Part shown: piece after piece, positions 7,191 through 17,173 of the stretch
Position numbering within the stretch: position 1 is the first letter of the stretch
Layout of the letters: each line of letters opens with the position of its first letter
Assembly (NCBI GenBank): GCA_043513815.1
Contig: CP121313.1
Span: 1,612,001 to 1,676,000, forward strand
DNA: 64,000 nucleotides
Direction: 5' to 3'
Origin: JANQIO01 sp043513815
Lineage (GTDB): Bacteria > Pseudomonadota > Gammaproteobacteria > Pseudomonadales > Halieaceae
The notes under the pieces: model-generated
Databases searched by the model: none
Told to the model about the DNA's origin: nothing
The model's input: the letters and a program-made list of their open reading frames with translations, nothing else
Position numbers and translations under genes: made by a program

Positions 7191-10028
7191 ATGCAAGAAA
7201 GTCAGATGGAGGCGCTCTGGCGCACCTCCCACATCTACGGCGGCAACGCCACGTATGTAGAAGACCTGTATGAAGCCTACCTGATGGATCCCAATGCGGT
7301 TCCGGAGGAATGGCGCAGTTACTTCGATACCCTGCCGCGGGTCGACGGCAACCTGCAGGACATCCCGCACTCGACGGTGCGCGACCGCTTTGCGCAGATC
7401 AGCAAGATGCGGGTGCGCACCGAGGCGACGGTGCAGGCCGACAGCCAGGCCACCGAGTACGAACGCAAGCAGGTTCGCGTCATCCAGCTGATTTCCGCCT
7501 ATCGCCAGCGCGGCCACCAGAAGGCCAGCCTGGACCCGCTCGGCATTGCCGAGCGCCAGAAAGTACCCGACCTGGAGCTGTCTTTCCACGAGCTGTCCCA
7601 GGCCGATTTCGACACGGTTTTCCAGACCGGCAGTCTTCATATTGGCAAGGCCGACGCCACCCTGGGCGAGATCCACGCCGCGCTGGAGAAAACCTATTGC
7701 GAGCACGTGGGCGCCGAGTTTATGCATATCGTGAACTCCGAGGAGCGTCACTGGGTGATGGGCCGCATGGAAGCCGTGCGTTCGGCACCGGATTTCGGCG
7801 CAGAGGTCCAGAAAACCCTGCTGCGTCGGCTGATCAAGGCCGAGGGCCTGGAAAAGTCGCTGGGCTCGAAGTATCCGGGCACCAAGCGATTTGGCCTGGA
7901 GGGCGGGGAGAGCATGATCCCCATGCTCTACGAGATGATCCAGCGGGCCGGCGGCTACGGCGCCAAGGAAGTGGTAATCGGCATGGCCCACCGCGGCCGC
8001 CTCAACGTGCTGATCAATGTATTCGGCAAGAAGCCCTCTGACCTGTTCGAGGAATTCGAGGGCAAGGCCATCGTCGATACCTCCGGCGACGTGAAGTACC
8101 ACCAGGGCTTCTCTTCCAACGTGATGACCCCGGGCGGCGAGTGCCACCTGGCGCTGGCCTTCAATCCCTCGCACCTGGAGATTAATTCACCGGTGGTGGA
8201 GGGCTCGGTACGCGCCCGCCAGGACCGCCGCCTCGATCCCTTTGGCTCTACCGTATTGCCGATTGTGGTGCATGGCGACGCGGCCTTTGCCGGCCAGGGC
8301 GTGGTGATGGAAACCTTCCAGATGTCGCAGACCCGCGGCTACCGCACCGGCGGCACCATCCACATCGTCCTCAACAACCAGATTGGCTTTACCACCAGCC
8401 GGCAGTCTGACGCGCGCTCCACCGAGTACTGCACCGATGTGGCCAAGATGGTGCAGGCGCCGATCTTCCACGTGAACGCGGACGACCCGGAAGCGGTGCT
8501 GTTCGTGACGCAGATGGCAGTGGATTACCGCAACGAATTCAAGAAGGACGTGGTGGTGGACCTGGTCTGCTACCGGCGCCGTGGGCACAACGAGGCGGAT
8601 GACCCCTCCATTACCCAGCCGCTGATGTACGCCGCCATCAAGAATCACCCGACCACCCGCGACCTGTATGCGAAGCACCTGGTGGAGCTGGGTGTGATCA
8701 CCCAGGAAGAAGACCAGAACCTGGTGGACGGCTTCCGCGAATCCCTGGACCGTGGAGAGCCGCTGGTCTCCAGCCTGGTGAGCGAGCCCAACAAGGAGCT
8801 GTTCGTCGACTGGACTCCCTACCTGGGCCATGACTTCAATATTGGTAGCGACACCACCATGGACCTGCACCACATGCAGGCCCTGGCGTCGCAAATCAAC
8901 CAGTCGCCGGAAGGTGTGCCCCTTAATCGCCAGGTGAAAAAGATCCTGGAAGACCGCCGCAAGATGGCCGGTGGCGCGCTGGCGGTGAACTGGGGTTTTG
9001 CAGAAACCCTGGCCTATGCCTCGCTGCTGGAAGCGGGCTACCCGGTGCGCATTACCGGCCAGGACGTGGGCCGCGGTACCTTCAGCCACCGCCACGCGGT
9101 GCTGCACAACCAGAAAGACGGCAGCATTTATATTCCGCTGCAGAACATCAGCGAAGACCAGGCGGTGTTTGACCTGTATGATTCGCTGCTTTCCGAAGAG
9201 GCGGTACTGGCCTTCGAATACGGTTACGCCACGACCTCACCGACGGGGCTGGTGATCTGGGAAGCCCAGTTTGGCGATTTTGCCAACGGCGCCCAGGTGG
9301 TGATCGATCAGTTCATCACCAGCGGCGAGCACAAATGGGCGCGGCTGTGTGGGCTGACCATGCTGCTGCCTCATGGATACGAAGGGCAGGGGCCTGAACA
9401 CTCCTCCGCCCGTATGGAACGTTTCCTGCAACTGTGCGCCGAGCACAACATTCAGGTAATTGTGCCCACCACACCGGCACAGATTTTCCATCTGCTGCGC
9501 CGCCAGGCGATCAGGCCCCTGCGCCGCCCGCTGGTGGTGATGTCGCCCAAGAGCCTGCTGCGACACAAGCAGGCCACGTCTTCACTGGAGGAAATGGCCG
9601 GCAGCGGTTTCCAGCCGGTGCTGGGCGAAACTGACGATATTGACCCGGCCGCCGTGAAACGCCTGGTGCTGTGTTCCGGCAAGGTCTACTACGACCTGCG
9701 GAATGCCCGCCGCGAGCGCGGTCTTGAAGAGGTGGCCATCATCCGCCTGGAGCAGCTTTACCCGTTCCCGGAACCGGAGCTGTTTGCCGAGTTGGAAAAA
9801 TACCCCCATCTGGAAGACGCGGTCTGGTGCCAGGAAGAGCCCATGAACCAGGGTGCCTGGTACTCGAGCCAGCACCACATGCGCCGCATCATCTACCGCC
9901 ACAAAACACAAGTTTACCTGCGCTACGCGGGCCGCGAAGCCTCGGCTGCCCCGGCGGCAGGCTACATGAGCCTGCACCTGCAGCAGCAGGAACAATTCAT
10001 CAACGAAGCCTTGGAAGAACAGGAATAG
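7191..10028 (+). CDS. sucA: 2-oxoglutarate dehydrogenase E1 component
   Basis: This thiamine-diphosphate enzyme decarboxylates 2-oxoglutarate and passes the succinyl group to lipoyl-E2. The 945 residues are full length. The N-terminus has the OdhA-type segment YGGNATYVEDLYEAYL, followed by GMAHRGRLNVL and GHNEADDPS of the ThDP-binding core. The C-terminal transketolase-like domain is complete. The ATG at 7191 gives the conserved N-terminus. sucB begins four bases after its stop. Confidence 0.98.
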   Translation: MQESQMEALWRTSHIYGGNATYVEDLYEAYLMDPNAVPEEWRSYFDTLPRVDGNLQDIPHSTVRDRFAQISKMRVRTEATVQADSQATEYERKQVRVIQLISAYRQRGHQKASLDPLGIAERQKVPDLELSFHELSQADFDTVFQTGSLHIGKADATLGEIHAALEKTYCEHVGAEFMHIVNSEERHWVMGRMEAVRSAPDFGAEVQKTLLRRLIKAEGLEKSLGSKYPGTKRFGLEGGESMIPMLYEMIQRAGGYGAKEVVIGMAHRGRLNVLINVFGKKPSDLFEEFEGKAIVDTSGDVKYHQGFSSNVMTPGGECHLALAFNPSHLEINSPVVEGSVRARQDRRLDPFGSTVLPIVVHGDAAFAGQGVVMETFQMSQTRGYRTGGTIHIVLNNQIGFTTSRQSDARSTEYCTDVAKMVQAPIFHVNADDPEAVLFVTQMAVDYRNEFKKDVVVDLVCYRRRGHNEADDPSITQPLMYAAIKNHPTTRDLYAKHLVELGVITQEEDQNLVDGFRESLDRGEPLVSSLVSEPNKELFVDWTPYLGHDFNIGSDTTMDLHHMQALASQINQSPEGVPLNRQVKKILEDRRKMAGGALAVNWGFAETLAYASLLEAGYPVRITGQDVGRGTFSHRHAVLHNQKDGSIYIPLQNISEDQAVFDLYDSLLSEEAVLAFEYGYATTSPTGLVIWEAQFGDFANGAQVVIDQFITSGEHKWARLCGLTMLLPHGYEGQGPEHSSARMERFLQLCAEHNIQVIVPTTPAQIFHLLRRQAIRPLRRPLVVMSPKSLLRHKQATSSLEEMAGSGFQPVLGETDDIDPAAVKRLVLCSGKVYYDLRNARRERGLEEVAIIRLEQLYPFPEPELFAELEKYPHLEDAVWCQEEPMNQGAWYSSQHHMRRIIYRHKTQVYLRYAGREASAAPAAGYMSLHLQQQEQFINEALEEQE

Positions 10029-10032
10029 GGAC

Positions 10033-11247
10033 ATGGCAATTGAAATCAAGGCCCCGGCGTTCCCGGAGTCGGTCGCTGACGGAGAAGTAGCTACCTGGCA
10101 CAAGCAGCCCGGAGACGCGGTAAAACGCGACGAGCTGATCGTGGAAATCGAGACCGACAAGGTCGTGATGGAAGTGGTCGCACCGGTGGACGGCAAGCTC
10201 GCCAGCATCGCCAAGCAGGAGGGCGATACCGTGCTCAGCAATGAATTGCTGGGAACACTGGAGGAAGGTGCTGTCGCTGATGCGCCGGCCCCCGCACCTG
10301 CGCCCGCGGAAGCACCCGCGCCGGAGCCCGCGATCCAGGCTGATGACAGCCAGGTTGGCCCCGCAGCGCGGCGCCTGGCGGACGAGAAGGGTATAGATCT
10401 GACCCAGGTGACCGGCACCGGCAAGGACGGCCGCATCCTGAAAGAGGACATTCTCAAGCACCTGAAGTCCGAGCCAGCGCCGGCACCCGCGCCGGCCCCG
10501 GCGGCGGCAGCCCCGGCTCCTGCCGTAGACGGCCCCACCAGCGAGCGGGTAGAGCGCCGCGTGCCCATGACGCGCATGCGCAAGCGTATTGCCGAGCGTC
10601 TGGTAAGCGTGAGCCAGGACACGGCCATGTTGACCACCTTCAACGAGGTGAACATGGCGCCAGTGATGGCCCTGCGCAGCAAGTACAAGGAAAGCTTTGA
10701 GAAAACCCACAACGGCACCCGGCTGGGCTTCATGGGCTTTTTCGTCAAGGCAGCCTGCGAGGCGCTCAAGCGCTTCCCGGCAGTGAATGCCTCTGTCGAC
10801 GGTGACGATATCGTCTACCACGGCTACCAGGATATCGGCGTGGCCGTGTCCACCCCGAATGGCCTGGTGGTGCCGGTACTGAAAGACGCTGACTTCATGA
10901 GCATTGCCGATGTGGAAGCGCAGATTCGCGACTTTGGCGTTCGCGCCAAAGACGGCAAACTCACTATTGAGGAAATGACCGGCGGCACCTTCACCATCAC
11001 CAATGGCGGCGTGTTCGGTTCGCTGATGTCTACCCCGATTCTCAACCCGCCGCAGACCGGCATTCTGGGTATGCACAAGATCCAGGAGCGGCCCATGGCG
11101 GTGAACGGTGAAGTGGTAGTGCAGCCGATGATGTACCTGGCGCTGTCTTACGACCACCGCCTGATTGACGGCAAGGATGCGGTGCAGTTCCTGGTGGCTA
11201 TCAAGGACCTGCTGGAAGACCCGGCGCGGATCCTGCTGCAGCTTTGA
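10033..11247 (+). CDS. sucB: Dihydrolipoyllysine-residue succinyltransferase (E2 of 2-oxoglutarate dehydrogenase)
   Basis: It forms the core of the OGDH complex and moves succinyl from lipoyl-lysine to CoA. The domains in order are one lipoyl domain with the lysine in ETDKVVMEV (residue ~43), an Ala/Pro-rich linker, a peripheral-subunit-binding domain near residues 110-150, a second Ala/Pro linker, and the catalytic domain with SYDHRLIDGKDAV carrying the active His and Asp. The 404 residues match the family. Confidence 0.97.
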   Translation: MAIEIKAPAFPESVADGEVATWHKQPGDAVKRDELIVEIETDKVVMEVVAPVDGKLASIAKQEGDTVLSNELLGTLEEGAVADAPAPAPAPAEAPAPEPAIQADDSQVGPAARRLADEKGIDLTQVTGTGKDGRILKEDILKHLKSEPAPAPAPAPAAAAPAPAVDGPTSERVERRVPMTRMRKRIAERLVSVSQDTAMLTTFNEVNMAPVMALRSKYKESFEKTHNGTRLGFMGFFVKAACEALKRFPAVNASVDGDDIVYHGYQDIGVAVSTPNGLVVPVLKDADFMSIADVEAQIRDFGVRAKDGKLTIEEMTGGTFTITNGGVFGSLMSTPILNPPQTGILGMHKIQERPMAVNGEVVVQPMMYLALSYDHRLIDGKDAVQFLVAIKDLLEDPARILLQL

Positions 11248-11303
11248 TGCAAGGCGGATTGCCCAACAGCCCATTCACACAGATTCGTTATAGGTAGAGA
11301 TGT

Positions 11304-12740
11304 ATGTCTGAGAAATATGATGTTGTAGTGATCGGTTCCGGGCCCGCCGGCTACGTGGCGGCAATTCGCGCCGCCCAGCTGGGGCTCAAGACCGCCTGCA
11401 TCGAGAAGGACGCCCACGACGACGGCAAGGTCAAGCTGGGTGGTACCTGTCTCAACGTCGGCTGCATTCCGTCCAAGGCATTGCTGGACAGCTCCTACAA
11501 GTATCACGAAGCGGCCGAAGAGCTGGGTGTGCACGGCATTAAGGTAAAGGGTGCCGAGCTGGATATACCCGCCATGCAGGCACGCAAGCAGAAGATCGTC
11601 GACCAGCTCACCGGCGGTATCGCAGGCCTGTTCAAGGCCAATGGCGTTACCCCGCTGACCGGACTGGGCAAAGTGCTCGCCAACCACCAGGTGGAACTGA
11701 CAAAGCCCGACGGCAGCACGGAAGTGCTGGATGCCGGCAATATCATCATCGCCACCGGCTCACTGCCGATCGAGATTCCACCGGCGCCCTGCGACCACGA
11801 GTACATTGTGGATTCCACCGGCGCGCTGGTGTTTGAAGAAGCCCCCAAGCGGCTGGGCGTGATTGGCGCCGGCGTGATCGGCCTGGAGCTGGGCAGTGTG
11901 TGGAACCGCTGTGGTTCTGACGTGGTAGTGCTGGAAGCGCTGGAAGAGTTCCTGCCGATGATGGACCACCAGATTGCCAAGGAAGCCGCCAAGATCTTCA
12001 AGAAGCAGGGCCTGGACATCCGCATGGGATGCCGCGTCACCAATGCCGAGGTGAAGAGCAAAAAGGTGGAGGTGACTTACACCAACTCCGATGGTGAGAC
12101 CACCGAGAAATTCGACAAGCTGATTGTCTGCGTCGGCCGCCGGCCGCAAACGGAAAGTGTGCTGTCCGCCGATTGCGGCGTGAATATGGATGAGCGCGGC
12201 TTCATTTTTGTGAACGATTTCTGTGAGACTGAAGCGCCGCATATCTACGCGGTGGGCGATATCGTCCGCGGCCCGATGCTGGCGCATAAAGGCTCGGAAG
12301 AGGGCGTCATGGTAGCCGAGCGCATCGCCGGCAAGCACGCGCAGATGAACTACGACACCATTCCCAACGTGATCTACACCCACCCGGAGATCGCCTCCGT
12401 GGGCAAGACCGAGCAGGAGCTGAAGGCCGACGGCATTGAGTACAAGTCCGGCACCTTCCCCTTCGCCGCCAGCGGCCGCGCCCTGGCCGCCAACGACAGC
12501 GACGGGATGGTGAAAATGCTGGCCTGTACCGAGACCGACCGCATCCTGGGCTGCCACGTGGTGGGCCCGTCTGCGGCAGACCTGGTGCAGCAGATTGTGA
12601 TTGCCATGGAGTTCGGTTCCAGCGCCGAGGATATTCAGCTCACCGTGTTTGGCCACCCAACTCTGTCGGAGGCCGTACACGAGGCAGCGCTGGCCGTGGA
12701 TGGGCATGCGATTCATATTGCCAACCGGAAGAAGCGCTAG
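11304..12740 (+). CDS. lpdA: Dihydrolipoyl dehydrogenase (E3)
   Basis: This flavoprotein reoxidises dihydrolipoamide with NAD. It shows an N-terminal FAD fold (VIGSGPAGYVAA), the redox disulfide GGTCLNVGCIPSKA, an NAD-binding fold (GVIGAGVIGLELG) and the C-terminal dimer motif HPTLSEAVHEA with the catalytic His-Glu pair. Its position between sucB and sucC marks it as the E3 of this OGDH complex; it may also serve other complexes. Confidence 0.96.
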   Translation: MSEKYDVVVIGSGPAGYVAAIRAAQLGLKTACIEKDAHDDGKVKLGGTCLNVGCIPSKALLDSSYKYHEAAEELGVHGIKVKGAELDIPAMQARKQKIVDQLTGGIAGLFKANGVTPLTGLGKVLANHQVELTKPDGSTEVLDAGNIIIATGSLPIEIPPAPCDHEYIVDSTGALVFEEAPKRLGVIGAGVIGLELGSVWNRCGSDVVVLEALEEFLPMMDHQIAKEAAKIFKKQGLDIRMGCRVTNAEVKSKKVEVTYTNSDGETTEKFDKLIVCVGRRPQTESVLSADCGVNMDERGFIFVNDFCETEAPHIYAVGDIVRGPMLAHKGSEEGVMVAERIAGKHAQMNYDTIPNVIYTHPEIASVGKTEQELKADGIEYKSGTFPFAASGRALAANDSDGMVKMLACTETDRILGCHVVGPSAADLVQQIVIAMEFGSSAEDIQLTVFGHPTLSEAVHEAALAVDGHAIHIANRKKR

Positions 12741-12791
12741 CCGTCCGGTTGATGGCAAGGCGTGATTTGGGGAGAATGAGCGCCGATTTCA

Positions 12792-12860
12792 CAGTGCGGA
12801 CCAGGGTTCGCACTGCTCCCAACACAATAATATTGGGGGCGACGCGCGGCTAGCGCCGCG
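12792..12860 (+). other. Three consecutive stem-loops in the lpdA-sucC gap
   Basis: CAGTGCG/CGCACTG (12792-12798 with 12809-12815), CCCAA/TTGGG (12818-12837) and CGCGGC/GCCGCG (12845-12850 with 12855-12860) could fold one after another just ahead of sucC. None has a T-run. They may protect the mRNA end or act as a processing or regulatory site. Confidence 0.45.
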
Positions 12861-12914
12861 ACGGATTCGCCAGACCTCACTGCACGATTTACAAGATAAC
12901 GGAACGATACAACG

Positions 12915-14080
12915 ATGAATCTTCACGAGTATCAGGGCAAACAGCTGTTTGCTGAATACGGTCTGCCGGTTTCCAAAGGGCACGCCGTCGACACCGCCGC
13001 AGAGGCGGTCAAGGCCGCTGACATGATTGGCGGCGATATGTGGGTGGTCAAAGCCCAGGTCCACGCCGGCGGCCGCGGCAAGGCCGGAGGCGTAAAGCTG
13101 GTCAAAAGCCCGCAGGAGTGCCGCGATTTTGCTGAGCAGTGGCTCGGCAAGAATCTGGTGACCTACCAGACCGACGAGAACGGTCAGCCGGTCAGCAAGA
13201 TCCTCGTGGAAGCCTGCACCGACATCGCCGAGGAAATGTACCTGGGCGCCGTGGTGGATCGTTCCACCCGTCGCATCGTGTTCATGGCCTCTACCGAAGG
13301 CGGTGTTGAGATCGAAAAAGTCGCCGAGGAAACCCCTGACAAGATCCTCAAGGCCACCGTCGACCCGCTGGTGGGCGCTCAGCCTTACCAGGGCCGCGAC
13401 CTGGCCTTCCGCCTGGGCCTGCAGGGGAACCAGATAAAGGAGTTCGTCAAAATTTTCCTGGGTCTGGCGAAGCTGTTCGAAGACAAGGACCTGGCGCTGA
13501 TCGAAGTAAACCCGCTGGTAATTACCGACGAAGGTAACCTGCACTGCCTGGACGCCAAGGTCGGCGTCGACGGCAACGCCCTGTACCGCCAGAGCGCGGT
13601 GCGTGAAATGCACGACCCCAGCCAGGAAGATGAGCGCGAGGCCCACGCGGCCGAGTGGGATCTGAACTACGTGGCTCTGACCGGCAACATCGGTTGCATG
13701 GTAAACGGTGCAGGCCTGGCCATGGGTACCATGGACATCGTCTCTCTGCACGGTGGCTTCCCGGCCAACTTCCTGGACGTGGGCGGCGGTGCCACCAAAG
13801 AGCGTGTTACCGAAGCCTTCAAGATCATTCTCTCCGATGATCAGGTGAAAGGCGTGCTGGTGAACATCTTCGGCGGTATTGTTCGTTGCGACCTGATTGC
13901 CGAGGGCATTATTGGTGCGGTAGAAGAGGTGGGTGTACAGGTACCGGTTGTCGTACGTCTGGAAGGCAACAACGCCGAACTGGGCCGCAAGCTGCTCGCC
14001 GAGAGCGATTTCAACATTATTGCTGCGGAAGGTTTGACCGACGCTGCGAAAAAAGCCGTAGAAGCAGCCGGAGGTGCCGC

Positions 14081-14084
<4 letters not shown>
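12915..14084 (+). CDS. sucC: Succinyl-CoA synthetase beta subunit (ADP-forming)
   Basis: With SucD it makes succinate and a nucleoside triphosphate from succinyl-CoA. The protein has 389 residues with an N-terminal ATP-grasp domain (MNLHEYQGKQLF start, VKAQVHAGGRGKAGGVK) and a C-terminal ligase domain (GGIVRCDLIAEGI). Start and length agree with the family. Its stop overlaps the sucD ATG by ATGA. Confidence 0.98.
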
Positions 14085-14953
<869 letters not shown>

Positions 14954-15009
14954 TTGCCGTCACGCCGTCGCTCCCCTTCGCGGGCCGCCGCGAAAGCGGG
15001 AGCCCAGAA

Positions 15010-15037
15010 AAGGGCGCCTCCGGCGCCCTTTTTTTAT
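15010..15037 (+). terminator. Rho-independent terminator after sucD
   Basis: A perfect GGGCGCC / GGCGCCC stem with a three-base loop (15012-15028) is followed by seven T residues. It closes the TCA operon and marks the end of core DNA before the cassette region. Confidence 0.9.
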
Positions 15038-15040
15038 ACC

Positions 15041-15325
15041 CGCCCGCTCAAGACCCCCAAAATACATCCCCTTTTTCATTGGACACCCACCATCACGCGC
15101 AGCTGGTGGGCCCTCCAAGTCTATGAAAAATATAGTTTTTCTGGGAATTTCGCACAGGAATTTGAGTCGTCAAAAAACCAGAATGTGACGCGCCAAGCTC
15201 GCTTTGTCACTAGCACTTTTGGCTTAGGCCATCTAAAAGCTTGTTTCTTATGAGGTTTTTGAAAACAATGGAGCGAAGTCGAATTACATAGTGGGCGGCG
15301 TCAAAATGAACCATGTCTATTTATT
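15041..15325. other. Gene-free stretch left of the cassette array
   Basis: I see no convincing gene here. The base composition becomes AT-richer than the operon before it. Near 15294-15306 the sequence GGCGGCGTCAAAATG resembles the right end of the nearby attC sites (GGCGGCGTTAAATG at 18181). It may be a decayed attC or the left boundary of the array. No integrase gene or clear attI site is visible. Confidence 0.4.
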
Positions 15326-15670
15326 ATGCTATTAAGTGCCGTGTTCCGAAGTCTACTGCCTCCACTATTTAATGCGCTCGCTCCAATTGCGGTCGCTGAC
15401 AGCTGCAATGAACGATTGATGGCGAGAACAAGCCCTAAATTCCACGAATTGGGTACGAGAGAGCAGCGAGCGAATGCGAAAGGTTGCGAGATCCAGGTCT
15501 ACTATTCCCTTAGCGCAAAAGGGAGTGCGAGTGTTTACAGAATCGAGCACAACCACGACCGATGCTTCTTTCTTGTCGCCGAGGCAAGCAGGTCACTTTT
15601 GTCTTACAAATTTGATGTCGGCAACGCAGAACAGGGTTGTCGCATGAATTTTGTAATAGAGTCTTTGTAG
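15326..15670 (+). CDS. Cassette 1: putative secreted protein with weak TonB-C-like pattern
   Basis: The protein has 114 residues. Residues 1-25 look like a signal peptide (hydrophobic, ending APIAVA before DSC). The second half (GCEIQVYYSLSAKGS...RIEHNHDRCFF...NFVIESL) loosely follows the beta-alpha-beta layout of TonB C-terminal domains, with four cysteines. I do not regard that as proof of function. It is the first gene of the array and its stop lies seven bases before attC1. Confidence 0.55.
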   Translation: MLLSAVFRSLLPPLFNALAPIAVADSCNERLMARTSPKFHELGTREQRANAKGCEIQVYYSLSAKGSASVYRIEHNHDRCFFLVAEASRSLLSYKFDVGNAEQGCRMNFVIESL

Positions 15671-15675
15671 TTGGC

Positions 15676-15750
15676 ACTTAACAAGTCAATCAACTACGCG
15701 CCTTCGGCGGGGGACGTGCCTACAGCACGCCGGTTATTGAAGCGTTATGT
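15676..15750 (+). other. attC site 1
   Basis: The left core ACTTAAC and right core GTTATGT enclose 75 bp with an imperfect palindrome (CTACGCGCCTTCGGCGG in the centre, TCAATC / GGTTATTGA arms). It lies directly after cassette gene 1. Confidence 0.75.
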
Positions 15751-15776
15751 GTTTTGACCAAACTTAGGAGGCATAG

Positions 15777-16124
15777 ATGGAAGTGATAGATATAAACGAT
15801 GAGTTATCGAAGCATCCTGCCGGCACTTTTCTTAATCTCCTAAAGTTCAATGACTCACATATTGGTTCATGTGACATTACGGGTGTATCGCCAGTATGGG
15901 AAATGCATCCGGATACAGATGAATTTTTCTACATTTTGGAAGGACAGTTCGAAATTGTTTTATTAGACGGAGAAGCTCCCTCGAAACACGTCGTCAATTC
16001 AGGATCTTCTTTTGTAGTTCCAACTGGAATCTGGCACAAGCCTGGAGCACCAAACGGATGTAAGTTTATTCATTTCACTCCCGGTGAGTCCCTGCACTCA
16101 GAGGCGGCTGATCCACGTGCATAA
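15777..16124 (+). CDS. Cassette 2: cupin-domain protein
   Basis: This is a small single-domain cupin of 115 residues. The first cupin motif is visible as HPDTDEFFYILEGQFEI, and the second as SSFVVPTGIWHKPGAP with a metal-type His. Cupins of this size bind metals or small ligands, but the substrate cannot be told from sequence. A strong ribosome site (AGGAGG) sits six bases before the ATG, so the cassette carries its own translation signal. A second, distinct cupin gene lies at 28.7 kb. Confidence 0.8.
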   Translation: MEVIDINDELSKHPAGTFLNLLKFNDSHIGSCDITGVSPVWEMHPDTDEFFYILEGQFEIVLLDGEAPSKHVVNSGSSFVVPTGIWHKPGAPNGCKFIHFTPGESLHSEAADPRA

Positions 16125-16127
16125 AAC

Positions 16128-16200
16128 ACATAACAAGTGCATGCAGTCGGACCAACAAACAGCTACGCCGTTTGTTGGCCGCTGATGCGATGCGTTAGGC
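16128..16200 (+). other. attC site 2
   Basis: The cores ACATAAC and GTTAGGC enclose a clear hairpin: CCAACAAAC (near 16152) pairs with GTTTGTTGG (near 16170), and GCATGCAG pairs loosely with the CTGATGCGATGC arm. The length is 73 bp. Confidence 0.85.
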
Positions 16201-16222
16201 GGCTCGTAGCGATGTGTCGAGT

Positions 16223-16753
16223 ATGGTGAATCTGAAGGTAATTGTAGTTCTTGCCTCTATCATCGTAGGTACGTACGCCTATGGTGACCCACCTGTTGAC
16301 CCCTTAGAGGTCGAGGATTACCTAGGCACCTGGAAGCTACTCCGCGCAACCGAGTTCGACAAGGGATTTGAGTTTCTAGTGATTACCCCAGACTCATTCA
16401 AGATCTGCAAGACGGAAGAATGTGAAGACTACTTCATTGGGCTGGGCATTGAGCAAAAGAAAGATCTGCTGCTTCTGGAGAGCACGGAGGCTGGTGTAAC
16501 GACTTTCAAGATGGTGCTCGGTGGATGGAAACGACCTAATAGGACCATCTTGTTTGGCACAAGGTTACATTATCACCAGGGCAGGATCATCAACGGCCTA
16601 TCAATGGTTTACGAAAAAGTAGAAATAGCTGATGAATCGCCGCCTAACAAAGCAAGGCTGTCGCTTCGCTGGGACACCCAACCTTACGCTGCGCTCCAGT
16701 TCGGGCGCCCCAGCTTGCGGCGTTATGCATTCCTACGCAGCTACTTTGACTAG
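16223..16753 (+). CDS. Cassette 3: hypothetical secreted protein reading through attC3
   Basis: The ATG at 16223 gives a signal peptide (MVNLKVIVVLASIIVGTYAYG) and a body with DYLGTWKLLRATEF, faintly like small lipocalin-type domains; the function is unknown. The frame has no stop before the recombination site. Its last ~35 residues are encoded by attC3 and the first bases of the next cassette, ending at 16753. The stop may have been lost by recombination, or the C-terminal tail is simply junk. Confidence 0.6.
   Translation: MVNLKVIVVLASIIVGTYAYGDPPVDPLEVEDYLGTWKLLRATEFDKGFEFLVITPDSFKICKTEECEDYFIGLGIEQKKDLLLLESTEAGVTTFKMVLGGWKRPNRTILFGTRLHYHQGRIINGLSMVYEKVEIADESPPNKARLSLRWDTQPYAALQFGRPSLRRYAFLRSYFD
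16642..16728 (+). other. attC site 3
   Basis: The 87-bp site runs from GCCTAAC to GTTATGC. Arms AAGCAAGGCTG and CAGCTTGCGG pair across the centre. It is about 91% identical to attC5. The next gene's ATG lies inside its right core. Confidence 0.9.
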
Positions 16754-17111
16754 TCTTAAGAAGCTAGTTCCGCTAGCAGTGCTGGGCGTTTCTGGCTGCG
16801 TTCTTTTGGACCCCTATAACATTCATCTAACTGCTAACTCGGAAGAGGCGAAAGACTTCGAACTAATGGTGTGGATGCCTTCGATTTCTGACGATTTCTG
16901 GGTGGATACCGAAAATCTATCCGTAGACGAAGCAAAAAAGATGCTTCTCCAATCGCAGATTCCTAACATCGAAACATGCGCGATTGATCCGGAAACACTA
17001 CACATCACTTATCGCAGTTCATGGGCGCAATACGAAGTAAACTGTTCGAAACCGATAAAGTTCAAGTGCGAAAGGAAAATGTGTACGTTGGCCGCAGGAA
17101 GGAAGTGGTGA
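16725..17111 (+). CDS. Cassette 4: small putative lipoprotein
   Basis: The ATG at 16725 is formed within the attC right core (GTTATGC), on the cassette side of the recombination point. The protein has 128 residues, a hydrophobic leader with Lys-Lys (SLKKLVPLAVLGVSGC) and a lipobox VSGC, so it is probably a lipoprotein. Five cysteines remain in the body (ETCAID, EVNCSK, KCERKMC). I recognise no domain. An upstream in-frame start would lie inside attC3 and is unlikely. Confidence 0.65.
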   Translation: MHSYAATLTSLKKLVPLAVLGVSGCVLLDPYNIHLTANSEEAKDFELMVWMPSISDDFWVDTENLSVDEAKKMLLQSQIPNIETCAIDPETLHITYRSSWAQYEVNCSKPIKFKCERKMCTLAAGRKW

Positions 17112-17113
17112 AT

Positions 17114-17173
17114 GCATAACAAGCGCAGGCAGCGGGACTCCGCTTCGCTACGCCCTTGCTGCGGGCGTTATGA
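17114..17173 (+). other. attC site 4
   Basis: This is a short 60-bp site from GCATAAC to GTTATGA. The arms GCGCAGGCAGCGGG and CCCTTGCTGCGGGCG form the hairpin. Confidence 0.85.

Noticed and set aside
15041..15325. Integron integrase or attI at the left end of the array
   Set aside because: No open frame here resembles a tyrosine recombinase and no attI-like pair of sites could be defined.
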